A DNA stretch of 64,000 bases from Pontederia crassipes (Eukaryota; Streptophyta; Magnoliopsida; Commelinales; Pontederiaceae). The notes beneath the pieces were generated by a model, which saw only the letters and a list, made by a program, of their open reading frames with translations, was not told the DNA's origin and did no database searches. The stretch covers positions 48,751,891-48,815,890 of the forward strand of contig CM060193.1 of assembly GCA_030549335.1 (NCBI GenBank), written 5' to 3'. The translations under genes were made by a program, and so were the position numbers. Numbering within the stretch: position 1 is the first letter of the stretch; each line of letters begins with the position of its first letter. Positions 36,561-48,730 of the stretch are shown piece after piece.

Positions 36561-37860
36561 TTACTTACTAAAAAGTCTCGAAAACTTCTCTCGCATTTTC
36601 TCTTCAAGTTCCCATGTAGCTTCTTGCCCTCTATGATGCTTCCATGCTACTTTGACCATTGGTATGCTCTTATTCTTGAGATGCTTCACTTGATAGTCTA
36701 CGATCTCTATTAGTTGCTCCACATATGTCAAGTCCTCCTTGATATTTGGCTCCTCAATCCTAATTACATTAGCTTCATCATGGACATACTTTCTGAGCAT
36801 CGATACATGAAAGAGATTGTGAAGTCTTGCATATGAATGTGGTAGTGCTAGCTTATAAGCCGCTTCGCCAACTTTTTCTAGAATCTTAAATGGTCCAATG
36901 TACCTTGGTGTTAGCTTTCCTTTCTTACTAAATCTCATAACACCTTTAGTTGAAGAGACTTTGAGCATGACATGATCACCAACTTCATAAAGTTTCTCCC
37001 TTCTTCTCATATCCCCATAACTTTTTTGTCTACTTTGTGCCGCTAACATCCTTTGCTTGATAAGCTCCACTTTATTAACATACATGTGGACCAAATCCGG
37101 TCCAAGATATCTTTCTTCTTCAGTTTCATTTCAACATGCCGGCGAACGACAAGGCCTTCCATACAAAGCTTCAAATGGAGCCATCTTGATACTTGAGTGA
37201 TAACTATTTTTATAAGTAAATTTCACCAAAGGAAGGTGGTCATCCCAATTCTCATGCCAATTTAAGGCACAAGCCCTAAGCATATTCTCAAGTGTTTGGA
37301 TTGTTCTTTCACTTTGGCCGTCGGTTTGAAGATGAAATGTCGTGCTAAAATTTAATCTTGTTTCAAAAATATTTTGGATGCATTTCCAAAATCTTGATGT
37401 GAACCTCGGATCTCTATCCGAACAATAGAAGCTGGAATTTCGTGCAAACGGATAATCTCATTCACATATAACTCTATCATGCTTTCCATGGATTGACTCA
37501 CTTTCATAGGAATGAAATGGGCCGACTTCGTCAAACAGTCAACTACAACCCATATTGCGTTATGTCCTCCGAGTTCGTGGTAATCCTACCATAAAGTCCA
37601 TGGAGATACTTTGTCATTTCCATTCCATAATAGGTAAATGTTGTAATTTACCACAAGGCCTTCGGTGCTCAATTTTGACTTGTTGACAAACTATGTACTT
37701 GGATACATACTTGCCCACCTTTTTCTTCATGTCTTCCCACAAAAAAAAATCTTTGCAAGTTCTTGAATATTTTGGTGCTTCCGGGATGAATTGAGAATTC
37801 AGACTCGTGATACTCATCCAAAATCTTTCTTCTTAATGTCTTGTCTTTTGGTACCCATAA
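36561..37860 (-). pseudogene. Gypsy integrase C-terminus with chromodomain, broken
   Basis: The last ORF (37094-36561, 177 codons) holds the integrase GPY/F-type module (KLTPRYIGPFKILEKVGEAAY) and a C-terminal chromodomain (WKHHRGQEATWELEE), placing the element among plant chromoviruses. Upstream, core-domain pieces appear at 37534-37352 (MTKSAHFIPM) and around 37200 (KMAPFEALYGRPCRSP), and zinc-binding HHCC pieces at 37860-37614. A nonsense codon lies at about 37132 and there are frameshifts near 37420 and 37740. It begins abruptly at ~37860, where Athila gag sequence joins. Confidence 0.82.
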
Positions 37861-38364
37861 TCGATTCTTGGCCCTGTCCTTGAGTGAAAAAGGAAATAGC
37901 CTCATGTACACAATATCCATTGGGGTATTATTGAAGTGGACTGTGCTACAAATCTCTTTGAAGTTGTCAATGTGTGAGGCTGGATCCTCAGTCCCCAATC
38001 CAGCAAATTGATATTGTCTTATCATTGTAACCAATGCTGGATTCACTTCAAAATTAGCAGCAGGTGTATTGGCTCCATCTCCTGGTTGTCCTCTGACATT
38101 GCTAGGGGAATAGCAATCCTTAAGTGTCATGAGTGCAGCCATATTTTGATTAATATTCTCTTCTTCTTTTTCTTCAAAAATTCTTCTTCTTGCCTCTTCC
38201 CTTTGCAATCTCCTCCTTCTCAAGAATCTCCTTTCAAGTTCAGGATCTGATATATAATAGTCCTCTTGATTATTCAAATCCTGCATAAATGAATTCAAAA
38301 GTATAAAATTCAGAAAAGAAAGAAAACTGGATAGAAATGAAAAATTCAGAATGATAATTTGCAA
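37861..38364 (-). pseudogene. Second, truncated Athila gag start fused to gypsy integrase
   Basis: The open frame starts with a gag N-terminus (DLNNQEDYYISDPELERR, then NPALVTMIRQYQFAGLGTED). At ~37861 it passes in frame into gypsy integrase zinc-finger sequence (RLWVPKDKTLRRKILDEYHE). The junction is a deletion or recombination scar, not a functional fusion. Confidence 0.75.
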
Positions 38365-39823
38365 AAATTGAAAATTAGGCTAATAAATGGACTGATAACT
38401 AGTCTAAAACTAATCTAAACTATCTAAGTTAATCTAATTAGCCTCAAATGAGTGGAGTAGTGAAAACTTGTTGATTTTATGGTTCAGAATTGAATATTAT
38501 GAAATGTGTTCACACTCCTCACTTCCTCTCTATTGCAAGTGCATAGGTCAATTGTAATATACTCAAGTATCGTATCCACAGTGATTTGAAGGCCAATGAC
38601 TCACTAAAACAATCTAGACTAAGTGGCAAAAATAGGAAATTAAGGAAAGTGAAAATAGATTTTTAAATGTGGCAAAAAGAAGGGTAACTATTTTTTTGTG
38701 TTTAAGAATTTATATGGACTGAAATCTAGATGCTAGGCTAAGGACTAAAAGGGTTCATCAATCAATGGAAAGGTTCTCCTAGGAATTGGAGTTCATCTAA
38801 TTCAGCTATGGATGGATTGGAACAATTCACATGAAATGTCAATTCTGATTCAACCAGTAAAGGGCTATTTTCACAGCATGATTAAACTAAGACTAATCAC
38901 CATATTTTCATAGGAATGACTAGCTAAGTTGAATTAGAAGAGGTCCCTACTGATATTGAGTTATCATTAAGCATAAACCTTGAGCATCTCACTGATTTTG
39001 TCAAATCCTCTTAGATTTTGGCAATTTCAGATTGGCACCACAACCAAACCAACATTCATACATCAAATAATCAGAAATGTAATGATTCCAATTCTAATGC
39101 TAATGTTTCTTGGTTTATCTCTAAACAATAAGGGGATTTTAAATTAGCTTCTCAGCTACAAATAAAATGAAATCCACACCAACATTAGTTCCTTGGGTAA
39201 AATCAGCACATATCACAAATGAAATCAGAAATGTTATCATTGTTTCTTAATACATTTCTGAACAAGAAGGAACCTAGAATAAGCTTCTCAGCTGCTAAGA
39301 AATCAGGGCCCCTCAATGATGAACATATTTCAACATTTTAGGAATCAGAAATGAAAATCAGATTTCAAAAATAAAGAATCAGATTTCTAATCAGAAATTT
39401 GACCTAGAAACTTGTCATTGATTCTTGATTCATTTCTGAACAAAGAATAGATCATAAGACAACCTCTCAGTTGTAAATACAAGTAGAATCTCACAATGTC
39501 AAGAACATGATCCAATGAATTCAGAAATACAGAAACAGAAATCAGAAAAATCAGATATCAGTGCAGGAAATCAGATTTGTTCTTACTCCATCCACAACGA
39601 AACTAGATTACTACCCTATCCTAGGAGAGCTAGAATTTAGCTCATCATAGTTACAAGCATTGATATAAGATAGAAAGAACTGATATAAATCATCCTGAAT
39701 AAAATCTGTCGACTGAAATCAGGATTGCAGATTGTTCCAGCAGCTGCCCTCCAGCTCCTTCTCAGCTCCTTGATGCAGAAACCCTTGCGATGGCCAGCCC
39801 CCCTCTTCCTCCATGCTTCTCAA

Positions 39824-39831
39824 TTTTTATA
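39824..39831 (-). promoter_or_regulatory. TATA box of Athila LTR
   Basis: The minus strand reads CCTATAAAAATTG, a good TATA box about 1.05 kb into the LTR. Transcription would start roughly 30 bases further, near 39790. Confidence 0.55.
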
Positions 39832-40149
39832 GGGTCTTTAATCACCCTTGGATTCAAATCAGAATGTTCCATGGTGGTGTGATCGTGCCAAGTATCCTGG
39901 TCCTGAAAATATCAGCAAATGCAGCAGCTTTTTGGACAGCAAATCAGTAGTCCCCCCACCTTTTTCAGCCTTTTGTAGCCTTGTTGCAGGCTTGTTTTAC
40001 CTACTAGAAGAACCAAAATAGCCAGCATCAAAGTCCTCAAATAAGATTTAAACAAATAAGAATTAGGACAACTACTGATTTCAGCTCCTTTATTAAATGG
40101 AATTTAGTGATATGCAAGAATAAATCCTTGCACAAAAATGAGAGTTTTA

Positions 40150-40690
40150 TGCATTGAATGATAACTGCATAGAAGTGATAATTCTGTGTGGATTAAATCA
40201 TAATCATGCAGATATGGTTAATTCAGAATAACTAGTGATTAGGCCAGCATGTGGATGGGGTCAATTATCAGATATAGATGATGCTTCATAGGAATGATAA
40301 CTTGAGCCCGGAATGATAACTTTGTGCACATAAGTGATAACTTATTGCAATTTTAATTATGATTACTCAAATGTGATCAAATCAGAGCAGCAAGGAGTTA
40401 GAACATCAATTTAATAATTATCTAAAGCTGTTATGCAGAAATGACACATTTGCACATTGAAATGACAAATTTGCCCTCAAAATGATAACTTGACACCAAG
40501 AATGATAACTTGTGTATTGGAGTGATAACTTTGCACAAATCAAATCATGACTAGCCAAATATGATTAATTCTTAATAGTAAGGGATTTAGGGCAGGATAA
40601 CAACTAGAAATCAGCTCAATTAACAAAATGATAACTTCATGACTTGGAATGATAACTTGCCCAAAAAAGGATAACTTGGCATAGAATTGA
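40150..40690. repeat. GATAACTT motif array in Athila LTR U3
   Basis: About eleven copies of ATGATAACTT or near variants (near 40159, 40177, 40293, 40313, 40333, 40480, 40502, 40522, 40627, 40648, 40668), in irregular clusters. The homologous LTR at the window end shows the complementary AAGTTATCATT three times in its last 130 bases. Confidence 0.75.
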
Positions 40691-40883
40691 TCATCTTATA
40701 GATTTTAACCATTCAGAACCTCTATGCATATGGAATTGAATACAAAATGGGGATGACCAACTAGTTATCATAATCTATTGCATTTCATGTATAATTTACC
40801 AAATGTGGGACAAAATAAGGGCTCGATAGAAGTGAAATAAATAAAAAATGGAGTAAAAACCTAATATGATCAGCTAGTGATCA

Positions 40884-42240
40884 AACTCTCCCAAGCTTAG
40901 CATTTTGCTTGTCCTCAAGCAAAGCATTCAGGTATTAAGAACAAATTTGAATTAAACAGTTCACAAATGAATTCAAATCCAGCTGATTAAGATCAAATGA
41001 GTTTCCCACTTTGCCAACACTTCATTCTTTTCAAAACTCAGTTTCTAGCTAAGGAATCACAAAGGCTAAAGCAAATTTAAGTCATGAAAGAAGTACTAGC
41101 AGTAACAACTTTGGATTTCAGGAATTGTCAACTTTACTAAAATGTTGAACTGCAAATTTTTTCATGAACAGATTTTTCACTGCTTAAACAGGTTTTAAAA
41201 CCTGACTTTTATTCATGAGAATGCAATAAACAGGTTGAGACCTAATTTTTATTCATGCTGGTCACAGGATAAAGATCCTGGCTTTATTCAGGAGAGGTTT
41301 CTTTTTGGAATTTCACTCTCTTTATTGATGCATGCAATGCAAAATGCAACTTTTCACTTTTCATTTTTCTCATTTTTTTCTTTTTTTTTCTATTCTGTTC
41401 ATGAAGTGAGCAGTAGTTCAAACTCAAGTAAGGTTTAGATCCCTTAATCCAAATAGTCAAGTTTTCCTATTTAACATGGCAGCAAGAGCCTTGACTCCCT
41501 TCTAGACATCTTCTATTATCAATTCAATCCATGAATGTCAACTAGTGTTACCCACAAAAAGAAAAATTTTCAGCTGGAATTTTATTCAAATGCACCTGAA
41601 TAAGTAAGTTGATTAAAGCAAGAAGACTAATGGCTAAATTGACCATTTGGTATTGGTGTGTACTAACTATCATATTAGAGGATTTCCCCCATTTTGGAGT
41701 TAAAATAAAGGCAAGAATTGAGTTGGCCCAATTTAGTGATAACTTGTGATAACCGGATGAAACTAATGATAACTTGCTAATAACAGTGATAACCTGGTGA
41801 TAAATGATGATATGAGCATTAAAATAGATTAAAAATATGATGTAAAGTTTAGAAAAGCACTAGGTTTTCTCCCTCAAGCTTATTCTCAGCACTGTCCTCA
41901 GTGGTGAAAAATAAAGGCAAGGGAGAGGGTTGGGAGGGTATGAAATTCATGAAATTGTGCAATTGATCCATTCCTATGGTTCCTGCATCTCAACCAAAGA
42001 CTTTGAGTGATCCATACTTCATGGTTTGCAAACAATTTCCCTAAGTGAAAGGGTGAGGGTGGTTCTGATTCCTCTCTAAATTATTCCTGCAAGACAAGGA
42101 AAATTAGATATAAAATGGCTTGGGTTACCTCCCAAGAAGTGCTCTACTTTAGTATCTCAGGCTAGACATTGCTTCACAAGAGTTCAACTAGGCAATTGTG
42201 GGGGATCTTGCAAAATTCATTGCTGTGGGGTTGTATAACT
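40884..42240 (-). other. Athila 3' non-coding region
   Basis: Sequence between the pol stop and the LTR. No env-like open frame. It includes another cluster of GATAACTT-like motifs near 41740-41800 and ends with the purine tract AAGCTTGGGAGAG before the LTR. Confidence 0.55.
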
Positions 42241-43275
42241 TCAATCTTTGTCCTTAACTTTGAATATATCAACATTATCATTGACAAGGTCCACAGTTCC
42301 AAAAGGGTAAACTTTGCGGATTTTAAAGGGTCCACTCCATCTGGATTTTAGTTTTCCAGGAAACAACTTTAGCCTTGAATTATATAGCAATACAAGGTCT
42401 CCAACCTTGAATTCCTTCTTCAAAATCCTACTGTCATGCCACCTCTTGGTCCTTTCTTTGTAGAATTCAGAGTTATGGTAGGCATTGAGCTTAATCTCAT
42501 CCAATTCAACAATTTGCAATAGCCTTTTCTGCCTACAAGATTGCATATCAAAATTCAGTGCCTTAACAGCCCAATAAGCTTTGTGCTTGAGTTCAATTGG
42601 CAAGTGGCAAGTTTTTCCATAAATCAATTTGTAAGGAGAGACACCAATTGGAGATTTATAGGCTATCCTATAGGCCCAAAGTGCATCATTTAATTTCATG
42701 CTCCAATCCTTTCTAGTCAATGAAACTGCTTTTTCCAAAATGACCTTAATCTCCCTATTTGATATTTCAGCTTAGTCATTTGTTAGAGGGTGGTAGACTG
42801 TTGAAACCTTGTGTTTTACCCCATATTTGCTCAAAAGGTTCTCAAAACATCTTTCTATGAAGTGACTGCCTCCATCACTGACAACCACCATTGGAATTCC
42901 AAACATTGGAAAAATAATGTCCTTGAACATTTTGATGACAGCCTTGGAGTTAGCAGCTGTTGTGGGGATTGCCTCTATCCATTTGGACACATAATCCACA
43001 ACCAATAGTATAAACTTATATCCAAATGAACTAGGGAAAGTGCCCATGTAGTTAATGCCTCAAGCATCAAATATCTCAACTTCAAGAATTTCTTGTTGTG
43101 GCATTTCATTCCTCCTGGATATAGATCCTGCTCTTTGGCACACATCACAACCCTTGACATACATGTGGGCATCCTTGAATAGAGAAGGCCAATAGAAATC
43201 TGATTGGAGGACCTTGGCAACTGTCTTCTGAGTGGCACCATGTCCTCCATATGGAGATGAGTGACATTCATGCAA
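42241..43275 (-). pseudogene. Athila integrase, broken
   Basis: An HHCC-type zinc domain (HECHSSPYGGHG, CDVCQRAG) is followed by core-domain pieces (FILLVVDYVSKWIEAIP; VVVSDGGSHF) and the C-terminal part ([41 protein letters not shown]). In-frame stops separate the pieces near 43058 and 42770. The reading frame ends with a stop at 42241. Confidence 0.85.
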
Positions 43276-45352
43276 AATGGCTTAGAATTCAACTTCTGGC
43301 ACACACCTTCTGAACATGTCATCAGGAGACCTCTTAAATAGAAATGGATCATCCCAATAGTAGTCTTTGATGTCATGGAAGAACTTCTTTTTTTGCTGGT
43401 AAGAGTACTCAGGTGGAATGATTCCACAAGCCAGGTAATTGACAATGTCAGCATACCAGGGAGCTGGGGTAGCTGATATTGCCATTAGGAAGTCATCAGA
43501 GAATGAATCATTGATGGGGATTGATGGAGATTCCTGAATTCCTTCCATCCTTGACAAATGGTCAGCAACTAAGTTCTTAGTCCCTCTTTTATCCCTGATT
43601 TCCACGTCAAATTCTTGCAGCAATAGAATCCATCTGATAAGCCTTAGCTTTGACTCCTTCTTGTTGATTAAGTGCCTAACAGCTTGATGGTCAGTGTAAA
43701 CAATCACCTTAGCTCCAACTAAGTATAGTTTGAACTTGTCAAAAGCAAATACTATAACCAACAACTCCTTTTCAGTAGTGGCATAATTAATTTGGGCTTC
43801 ATCCAAAGTCTTGCTAGCATAACATATGACATAATGCTTCTTGTCCTTGGTTTGTCCCAGCACTGCCCCTACTGCCCGGTCAGATGCATCATACATAATT
43901 TCAAAGGGCAATGACCAATCTTGTGGTTGCACTATAGGAGCTGATACGAGGGCTTCTTTCAATTGATTAAATGCCTTCAGAATATTCTCATCGAAATTGA
44001 ATTCAATATCTTTTGCTAATAACCTTGTGAGGGGCCTGGTTATCATCGAAAAGTTTTTGATAAACCTTCTATAAAATCCAGCATGGCCTAGAAAGCTCCT
44101 TACTGCCTTTACATTCCTTGGAGGTGGCAGCTTCTCAATGACCTCAATTTTTGCCTTGTCCATCTCAATTCCTTTGCTAGATACAATATGTCCTAAGACA
44201 ACTTCCTCCTGAACCATGAAGTGGCATTTTTCCCGATTCAGAATTAAATTTGACTCCTTGCACCTTTGCAACACTTTGATTAAATTCTCTAAGCATGTTT
44301 CGAAAGAATCCCCATAGACTAAAAAATCATCCATAAACACTTTCATTATGTCTTCAATGAAGTCTGAGAAGATAGACATCATGCACATCTGAAAAGTGGC
44401 AGGAGCATTGCACAATTCAAATGACATTCTCCTATATGCAAATGTCCCATATGGACAAGTAAAGGTGGTCTTATGCTGGTCTTGGGGATGGATAGGAATC
44501 TGCAAAAAACCTGAGTAACCATCCAAATAACAAAAGTGAGAATGTTTGGCCAACCTCTCAAGCATCTGATCTATGAAGGGAAGTGGGAAGTGGTCTTTCC
44601 TGGTTGCCTTATTTAATTTTCTGAAATCTATACACATCCTCTAACCAGTGACTGTCATAGTAGAAATCAACTCATCTGAATCTGATTTGACTATTGTAAT
44701 CCCTTCTTTCTTTGGCACCACCTGGGCTGACCCATTCACTATCTGAAATAGAGTAGATGATTCCAGCCTTTAATAGTTTTAGAACCTCCTTTTTGACAAC
44801 TTCTTTCATGACAGGGTTTAGCCTTCTTTGGCATTCAATTGAAGGTTTGTAGTCATCCTCCATGGGAATCCTATGCATGCAAATTGAAGGATTTATACAT
44901 TTGATATCTTCAATTGAGTAGCCAATTACCTCCCTATATAATTTCAGTCTCTTCAGCAGCTCTTGCACTTGTTCTTTAGGCAAATTTGCATTGATGATTA
45001 CTGGAAGTGTGGAATTTTCTCTCAAGAATTCATACTTGAGGTTGCTAGGGAGAGGTTTCAGCTCCAATTGGGAAGAAGTGTCTTGAGTTGGATTGGTGTG
45101 GAGTTTAGCAGTAAAAACCTCCTGCACTCCATTCTGGAATTCTGAACTTCCTACTGATTTGAGTGAATTCATAGCAGATTGGTAGGCCTTGGTTTCTGGA
45201 TCTTCTAATTCCCTCAAATGATCAAACATGAGGCATCTTTGCAATGGGTCTTCAATTGGTATTATTGCTGAAGCTTGCTCCATAATTTGATCAATTTGTC
45301 CATCTCCAAAGTCATCCTGCTGACAATTGGACCTAAAATTGAATTCTATCAT
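43276..45352 (-). pseudogene. Athila reverse transcriptase / RNase H, broken
   Basis: The RT fingers and palm are clear: [36 protein letters not shown] and the catalytic [10 protein letters not shown] near 44320. The thumb and RNase H follow, with [19 protein letters not shown] and the terminal [10 protein letters not shown] (~43560). A nonsense codon at about 44640 and a frameshift near 44715 separate the N-terminal part (45352-44672) from the palm. A stop at ~43280 cuts it from integrase. Confidence 0.87.
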
Positions 45353-45364
45353 ATCCTCTCCAAT

Positions 45365-45783
45365 TTAAAATGTCAATCTACCTTTCTTTACATCTATTAC
45401 AGCTCCTACAGTGGCTTTGAAGGGTCTCCCTAGTAGAATTGGGGGGTTCAGGTCCTTATCCATGTCAAGTACCACAAAGTTCACTGGAATGTAAAATTTT
45501 CCAACTTTGAGATGTATGTCCTCAATGATTCCATGTGGATACTTGATGGATCTGTCAACTAGCTGCAAGGACATATTGGTGGGCTTCATATCTCCAACTT
45601 CCTGCATAGGGATAAAGATATTACACTCACAGATGCACCCAAGTCACATATTGCCCTCTGAATTTTCCTATTCCCAATCTCATAAGGAATTGAGAAACTT
45701 CCTGGATCTTTTAGCTTAGGAGGTAATTTATTCTGAATTATTGCAGAAGCCTCCTCAGTCAAGGCTATGGTTTCAAGTTCCAT
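45365..45783 (-). pseudogene. Athila aspartic protease region, broken
   Basis: It contains CDLGASVSVISLSLC (the D-x-G-A active-site block, ~45640) and, in another frame, NPPILLGRPFKATVGAVIDV (~45430), the conserved strand after the protease core. A frameshift near 45600 lies between the two parts. Confidence 0.75.
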
Positions 45784-46194
45784 AATTCTCCTTTCTTGGT
45801 TAGAATTTCTTTTAGGAACTTTGCATATGAGAGCATTTCCTGAATTGCCTTCACAAATGACACATTGATGTACAATTTCTTCAGAATCTCTAGGAATATC
45901 TCATATTGCTAATCTTGCTTGGCCTTGACCAATCTTTGAGGGAAAGACACTTTATCAAAAATTCTACCCTTAATTTCATTTTGAGGGTTCTTGTTCTGAT
46001 TTTCTACCACAGTCTTCAGTTGGCTCTTCAACAGGGTTTGAGCCTGAAATTGCTTGAGCTGGATTGCCCTCAACATTCTTTATTGGTTCTTCAACAATCC
46101 TTCCACTCTTGAATTGGATAGCTTGGGCTTGTTGTTTGGGATTCACTTCTGGTTGTCCTGGGAAGAACATGGGTGGTCTAGCAGAGGTGCTAGT

Positions 46195-47562
46195 CTATTG
46201 GGCAATCTGATTTTCAAGAATCTTTTGGTGGGCACTCAAGGCCTCATATCCAGAAGTTAATTTTTGCATTGCCTCCTCTTGCTTTTCCTGCTTCTTCAGA
46301 ATTTGCTGCAACATCTCCTCCATTTTTGAGAATTGAGTGGCTTGAGCTTGTGGTGGCTCATATGAAGGCCTCTGCATTGGGACATTTGGAGGCTGATATG
46401 GAGGTGGTTGAGTCCTTGGCAAAATCTTGGGTTGCCAATTAGGATTCTGCATAGGTGGGACTTGGTAGTGATTTGCCTTATATGATAGATAAGGATGATT
46501 CCTATTTTCAGGTGTGTAATACTCAGCAGGGGGCTTCATTCCAAAATTTCTCACAGCATTTACTTGATCAATGGACTGTTCACATTGCTGCATAATAAGA
46601 TTGCAACCCTCTGTGACATGGCTTTGGTTTCCACACACTTCACACCTGGTTTCAGAATTGGAAGCCTTGCCCACATTAGTTGACAAATTCAGCTTCTCCA
46701 AGGCCTTTTGCAGGGCTTCTTCAATCTGAATTGAAATGTTGTTGACTTGGTTATCAGTTGATGGTCTTCTTGTCCTGTCATGAGTGAGGAAGTGATGATT
46801 CTTGGCAATGTTTTCAATTACTTGGTAAGCTTCATCAATGTTCTTGGATGTAAAAATCTCTCCTGCAGCAGTGTCCAATGCCACTTTAAATGGATAGTTC
46901 AATCCCTTGTGAAAATAGTTAATCAATTGCCATTTTTCAAACCTATGGTGTGGACATGCCATCAAAAAACTTTGGAGTCTTTGCCATGCATCACATATGT
47001 TTTCTTGATCCAATTGATAAAATCCGACTATTTGATCCCTATAGTTATCAGTTTTGCTAGGTGGAAAGAATTCAGCTAGGAACAACTGCACAATGGATTC
47101 CCAAGTTGCAATTTCTTCAGGTTTGAGGATCTTGTACCAAGTCTTGGCCCTGTCCTTGAATGAAAAAGGAAATAGCCTCATGTACACTGCATCCATAGGG
47201 GTATTATTGAAGTGGACTGTGCTACAAATCTCATTGAAGTTGTCAATGAGTGAGGCTGGATCCTCAATCCTCAATCCAGCAAATTGATATTGTCTTATCA
47301 TTGTAACCAATGCTGTATTCACTTCAAAATTAGCAGCAGGTGTATTGTCTCCATCTCCTTGTTGTCCTCCGACATTGCTAGGGGAATATCAATCCTTAAG
47401 TGTCCTAGGTGGAGCCATGTTTTGATTAATATCCTCTTCTTCCTCTTTTCAAAAAATTCTTCTTCTTGCCTCTTCCCTTTGCAATATCCTCCTTCTCAAG
47501 AATCTCCTTTCAGGTTCAGGATCTGATAGATAATAGTCCTCTTGATTATCCAAATCCTGCAT
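46195..47562 (-). pseudogene. Athila gag, nearly intact
   Basis: The gag ATG is at 47562. After a frameshift near 47450 and a stop near 47390, a 375-codon frame (47322-46195) covers the capsid region (LFLAEFFPPSKTDNYRDQI, FEKWQLINYFHKGLN) and one CCHC zinc knuckle, CEVCGNQSHVTEGC (~46630). It ends in a Pro/Gln-rich stretch and a coiled-coil-like Glu/Lys/Gln-rich tail. Confidence 0.82.
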
Positions 47563-47934
47563 AAATGAATTCAGAAGTATAAAATTCAAAAAAGAAAGAA
47601 AACTAGACAGAAATGAAAAATTCATAATGATAACTTACAAAAACTAAAAATTGGGCTAATAAATGGACTGATAACTAGTCTAAAACTAATCTAAACTATC
47701 TAAGTTAATCTAAACTATCATGATCTTGTCTTACTTTAGTTTGTCATCTTTGGTCATGTCATGATATGATGTGATAAGTGGACATTTATAATGCATCATC
47801 ATAGGTGTCTTATTCATACTTCTTTATCATCTTTAACTTTATGTCTCATGTCATTCATCATTCATCTTTTCATCTTTACTTAGATACTTTCTTATCTTGT
47901 TGATTGAGAAGGATAGTGGCTCATAGGTCATAAT

Positions 47935-48103
47935 CCGCCCCGTAGCTGAGGTCTTTATCCTCATCCTTAGATGAGGTCTTTATCCTCTCCCGAAGGCGAG
48001 GTCTTTATCCTTCCCCGAAGGTAAGGTCTTTAACCTCCCCGAAGGTGAGGTCTTTATCCTCATTCGTCAATGAGATCTTTCCCCACTCGTCGGTGGGGTC
48101 TTA
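47935..48103. repeat. Second copy of LTR hairpin array
   Basis: The counterpart of 34758-34954. It is more regular, with units such as CCTCATCCTTAGATGAGG, CCTCTCCCGAAGGCGAGG, CCTTCCCCGAAGGTAAGG, CCTCCCCGAAGGTGAGG and CCCCACTCGTCGGTGGGG. Most are followed by TCTTTA. Confidence 0.75.
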
Positions 48104-48259
48104 GTTAGGGTACCGATTGGTACCAAGTCATAAAAAAATGCCACTCCTTCATCAATACATATAATCATTCAATACATGTTGCATCTTTTAATCCTATTTA
48201 AGGTCATACAAACTTCAAATCATGCTAAGTGTGGACATTCAATCATAACCAATCATCTT

Positions 48260-48730
48260 CCAGAAACGGACGACCGTTTTGGGTTACGGTCGACCGCTGG
48301 GCTGGTATCAGGCGACTGGTCGAATCATCGATCGACCATTATGGTCTTCTCGGACGACCGAAACTGAGCTTCGATTCGACGCTAATCACAGAATGTAATA
48401 CTCTTCTAAATCGGACAACCGCTCGAATATCGGTCGAACAATACTTGGCTTTCGGACGACCAAAATGGGGCGTTCGATCGACCGCTAATCACAGAGGCAT
48501 CGCCTCTTACAAAATGGGCGACCGATTGGGGTTATCGGTCGACCGCTAATCACAGAATGTAAAGACTACTCAAATCGAATGACCACTGGAATATCGATTG
48601 ATCGTTTCATGGCTTTCGGACAATCGAAACAGGGCGTTCGGACGTTCGCTAATCACAAAATTTAACGACCCTTCAAGAACGGATGACCGTTGATAAATTG
48701 GTCGACCGTTGGACAGGTATCGGTCGCCCG
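48260..48730. repeat. Second copy of CGGTCGACCG-like array
   Basis: The counterpart of 35150-35630, with the same CTAATCACAGAATGTAA spacer element. Several motifs have C-to-T type changes relative to the other copy. Confidence 0.7.

Larger units (their letters stand above)
38450..40883 (-). repeat. Athila LTR
   Basis: The U3 end is firm: on the minus strand AAGCTTGGGAGAGTT is followed by TGATCACTAG at 40883, and a homologous LTR begins TGATCACTTG after GGGGGAGTT at 63664. The 3' border is approximate because no second LTR is available. The U3 part is dense in GATAACTT motifs. A minus-strand TATA box lies at 39824-39831. Confidence 0.65.
37861..47715 (-). mobile_element. Athila-type element arranged internal-LTR-internal
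   Basis: In transcription order it reads: 5' leader and gag (47715-46195), protease, RT/RNase H and integrase (to 42241), 3' non-coding region, purine tract, LTR (40883 to ~38450), then a second copy of the leader and gag start (~38450-37861). The two leader/gag starts are about 94% identical where I compared them. Both outer borders are in internal sequence and abut the gypsy element. It carries many stops and frameshifts. Confidence 0.78.
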
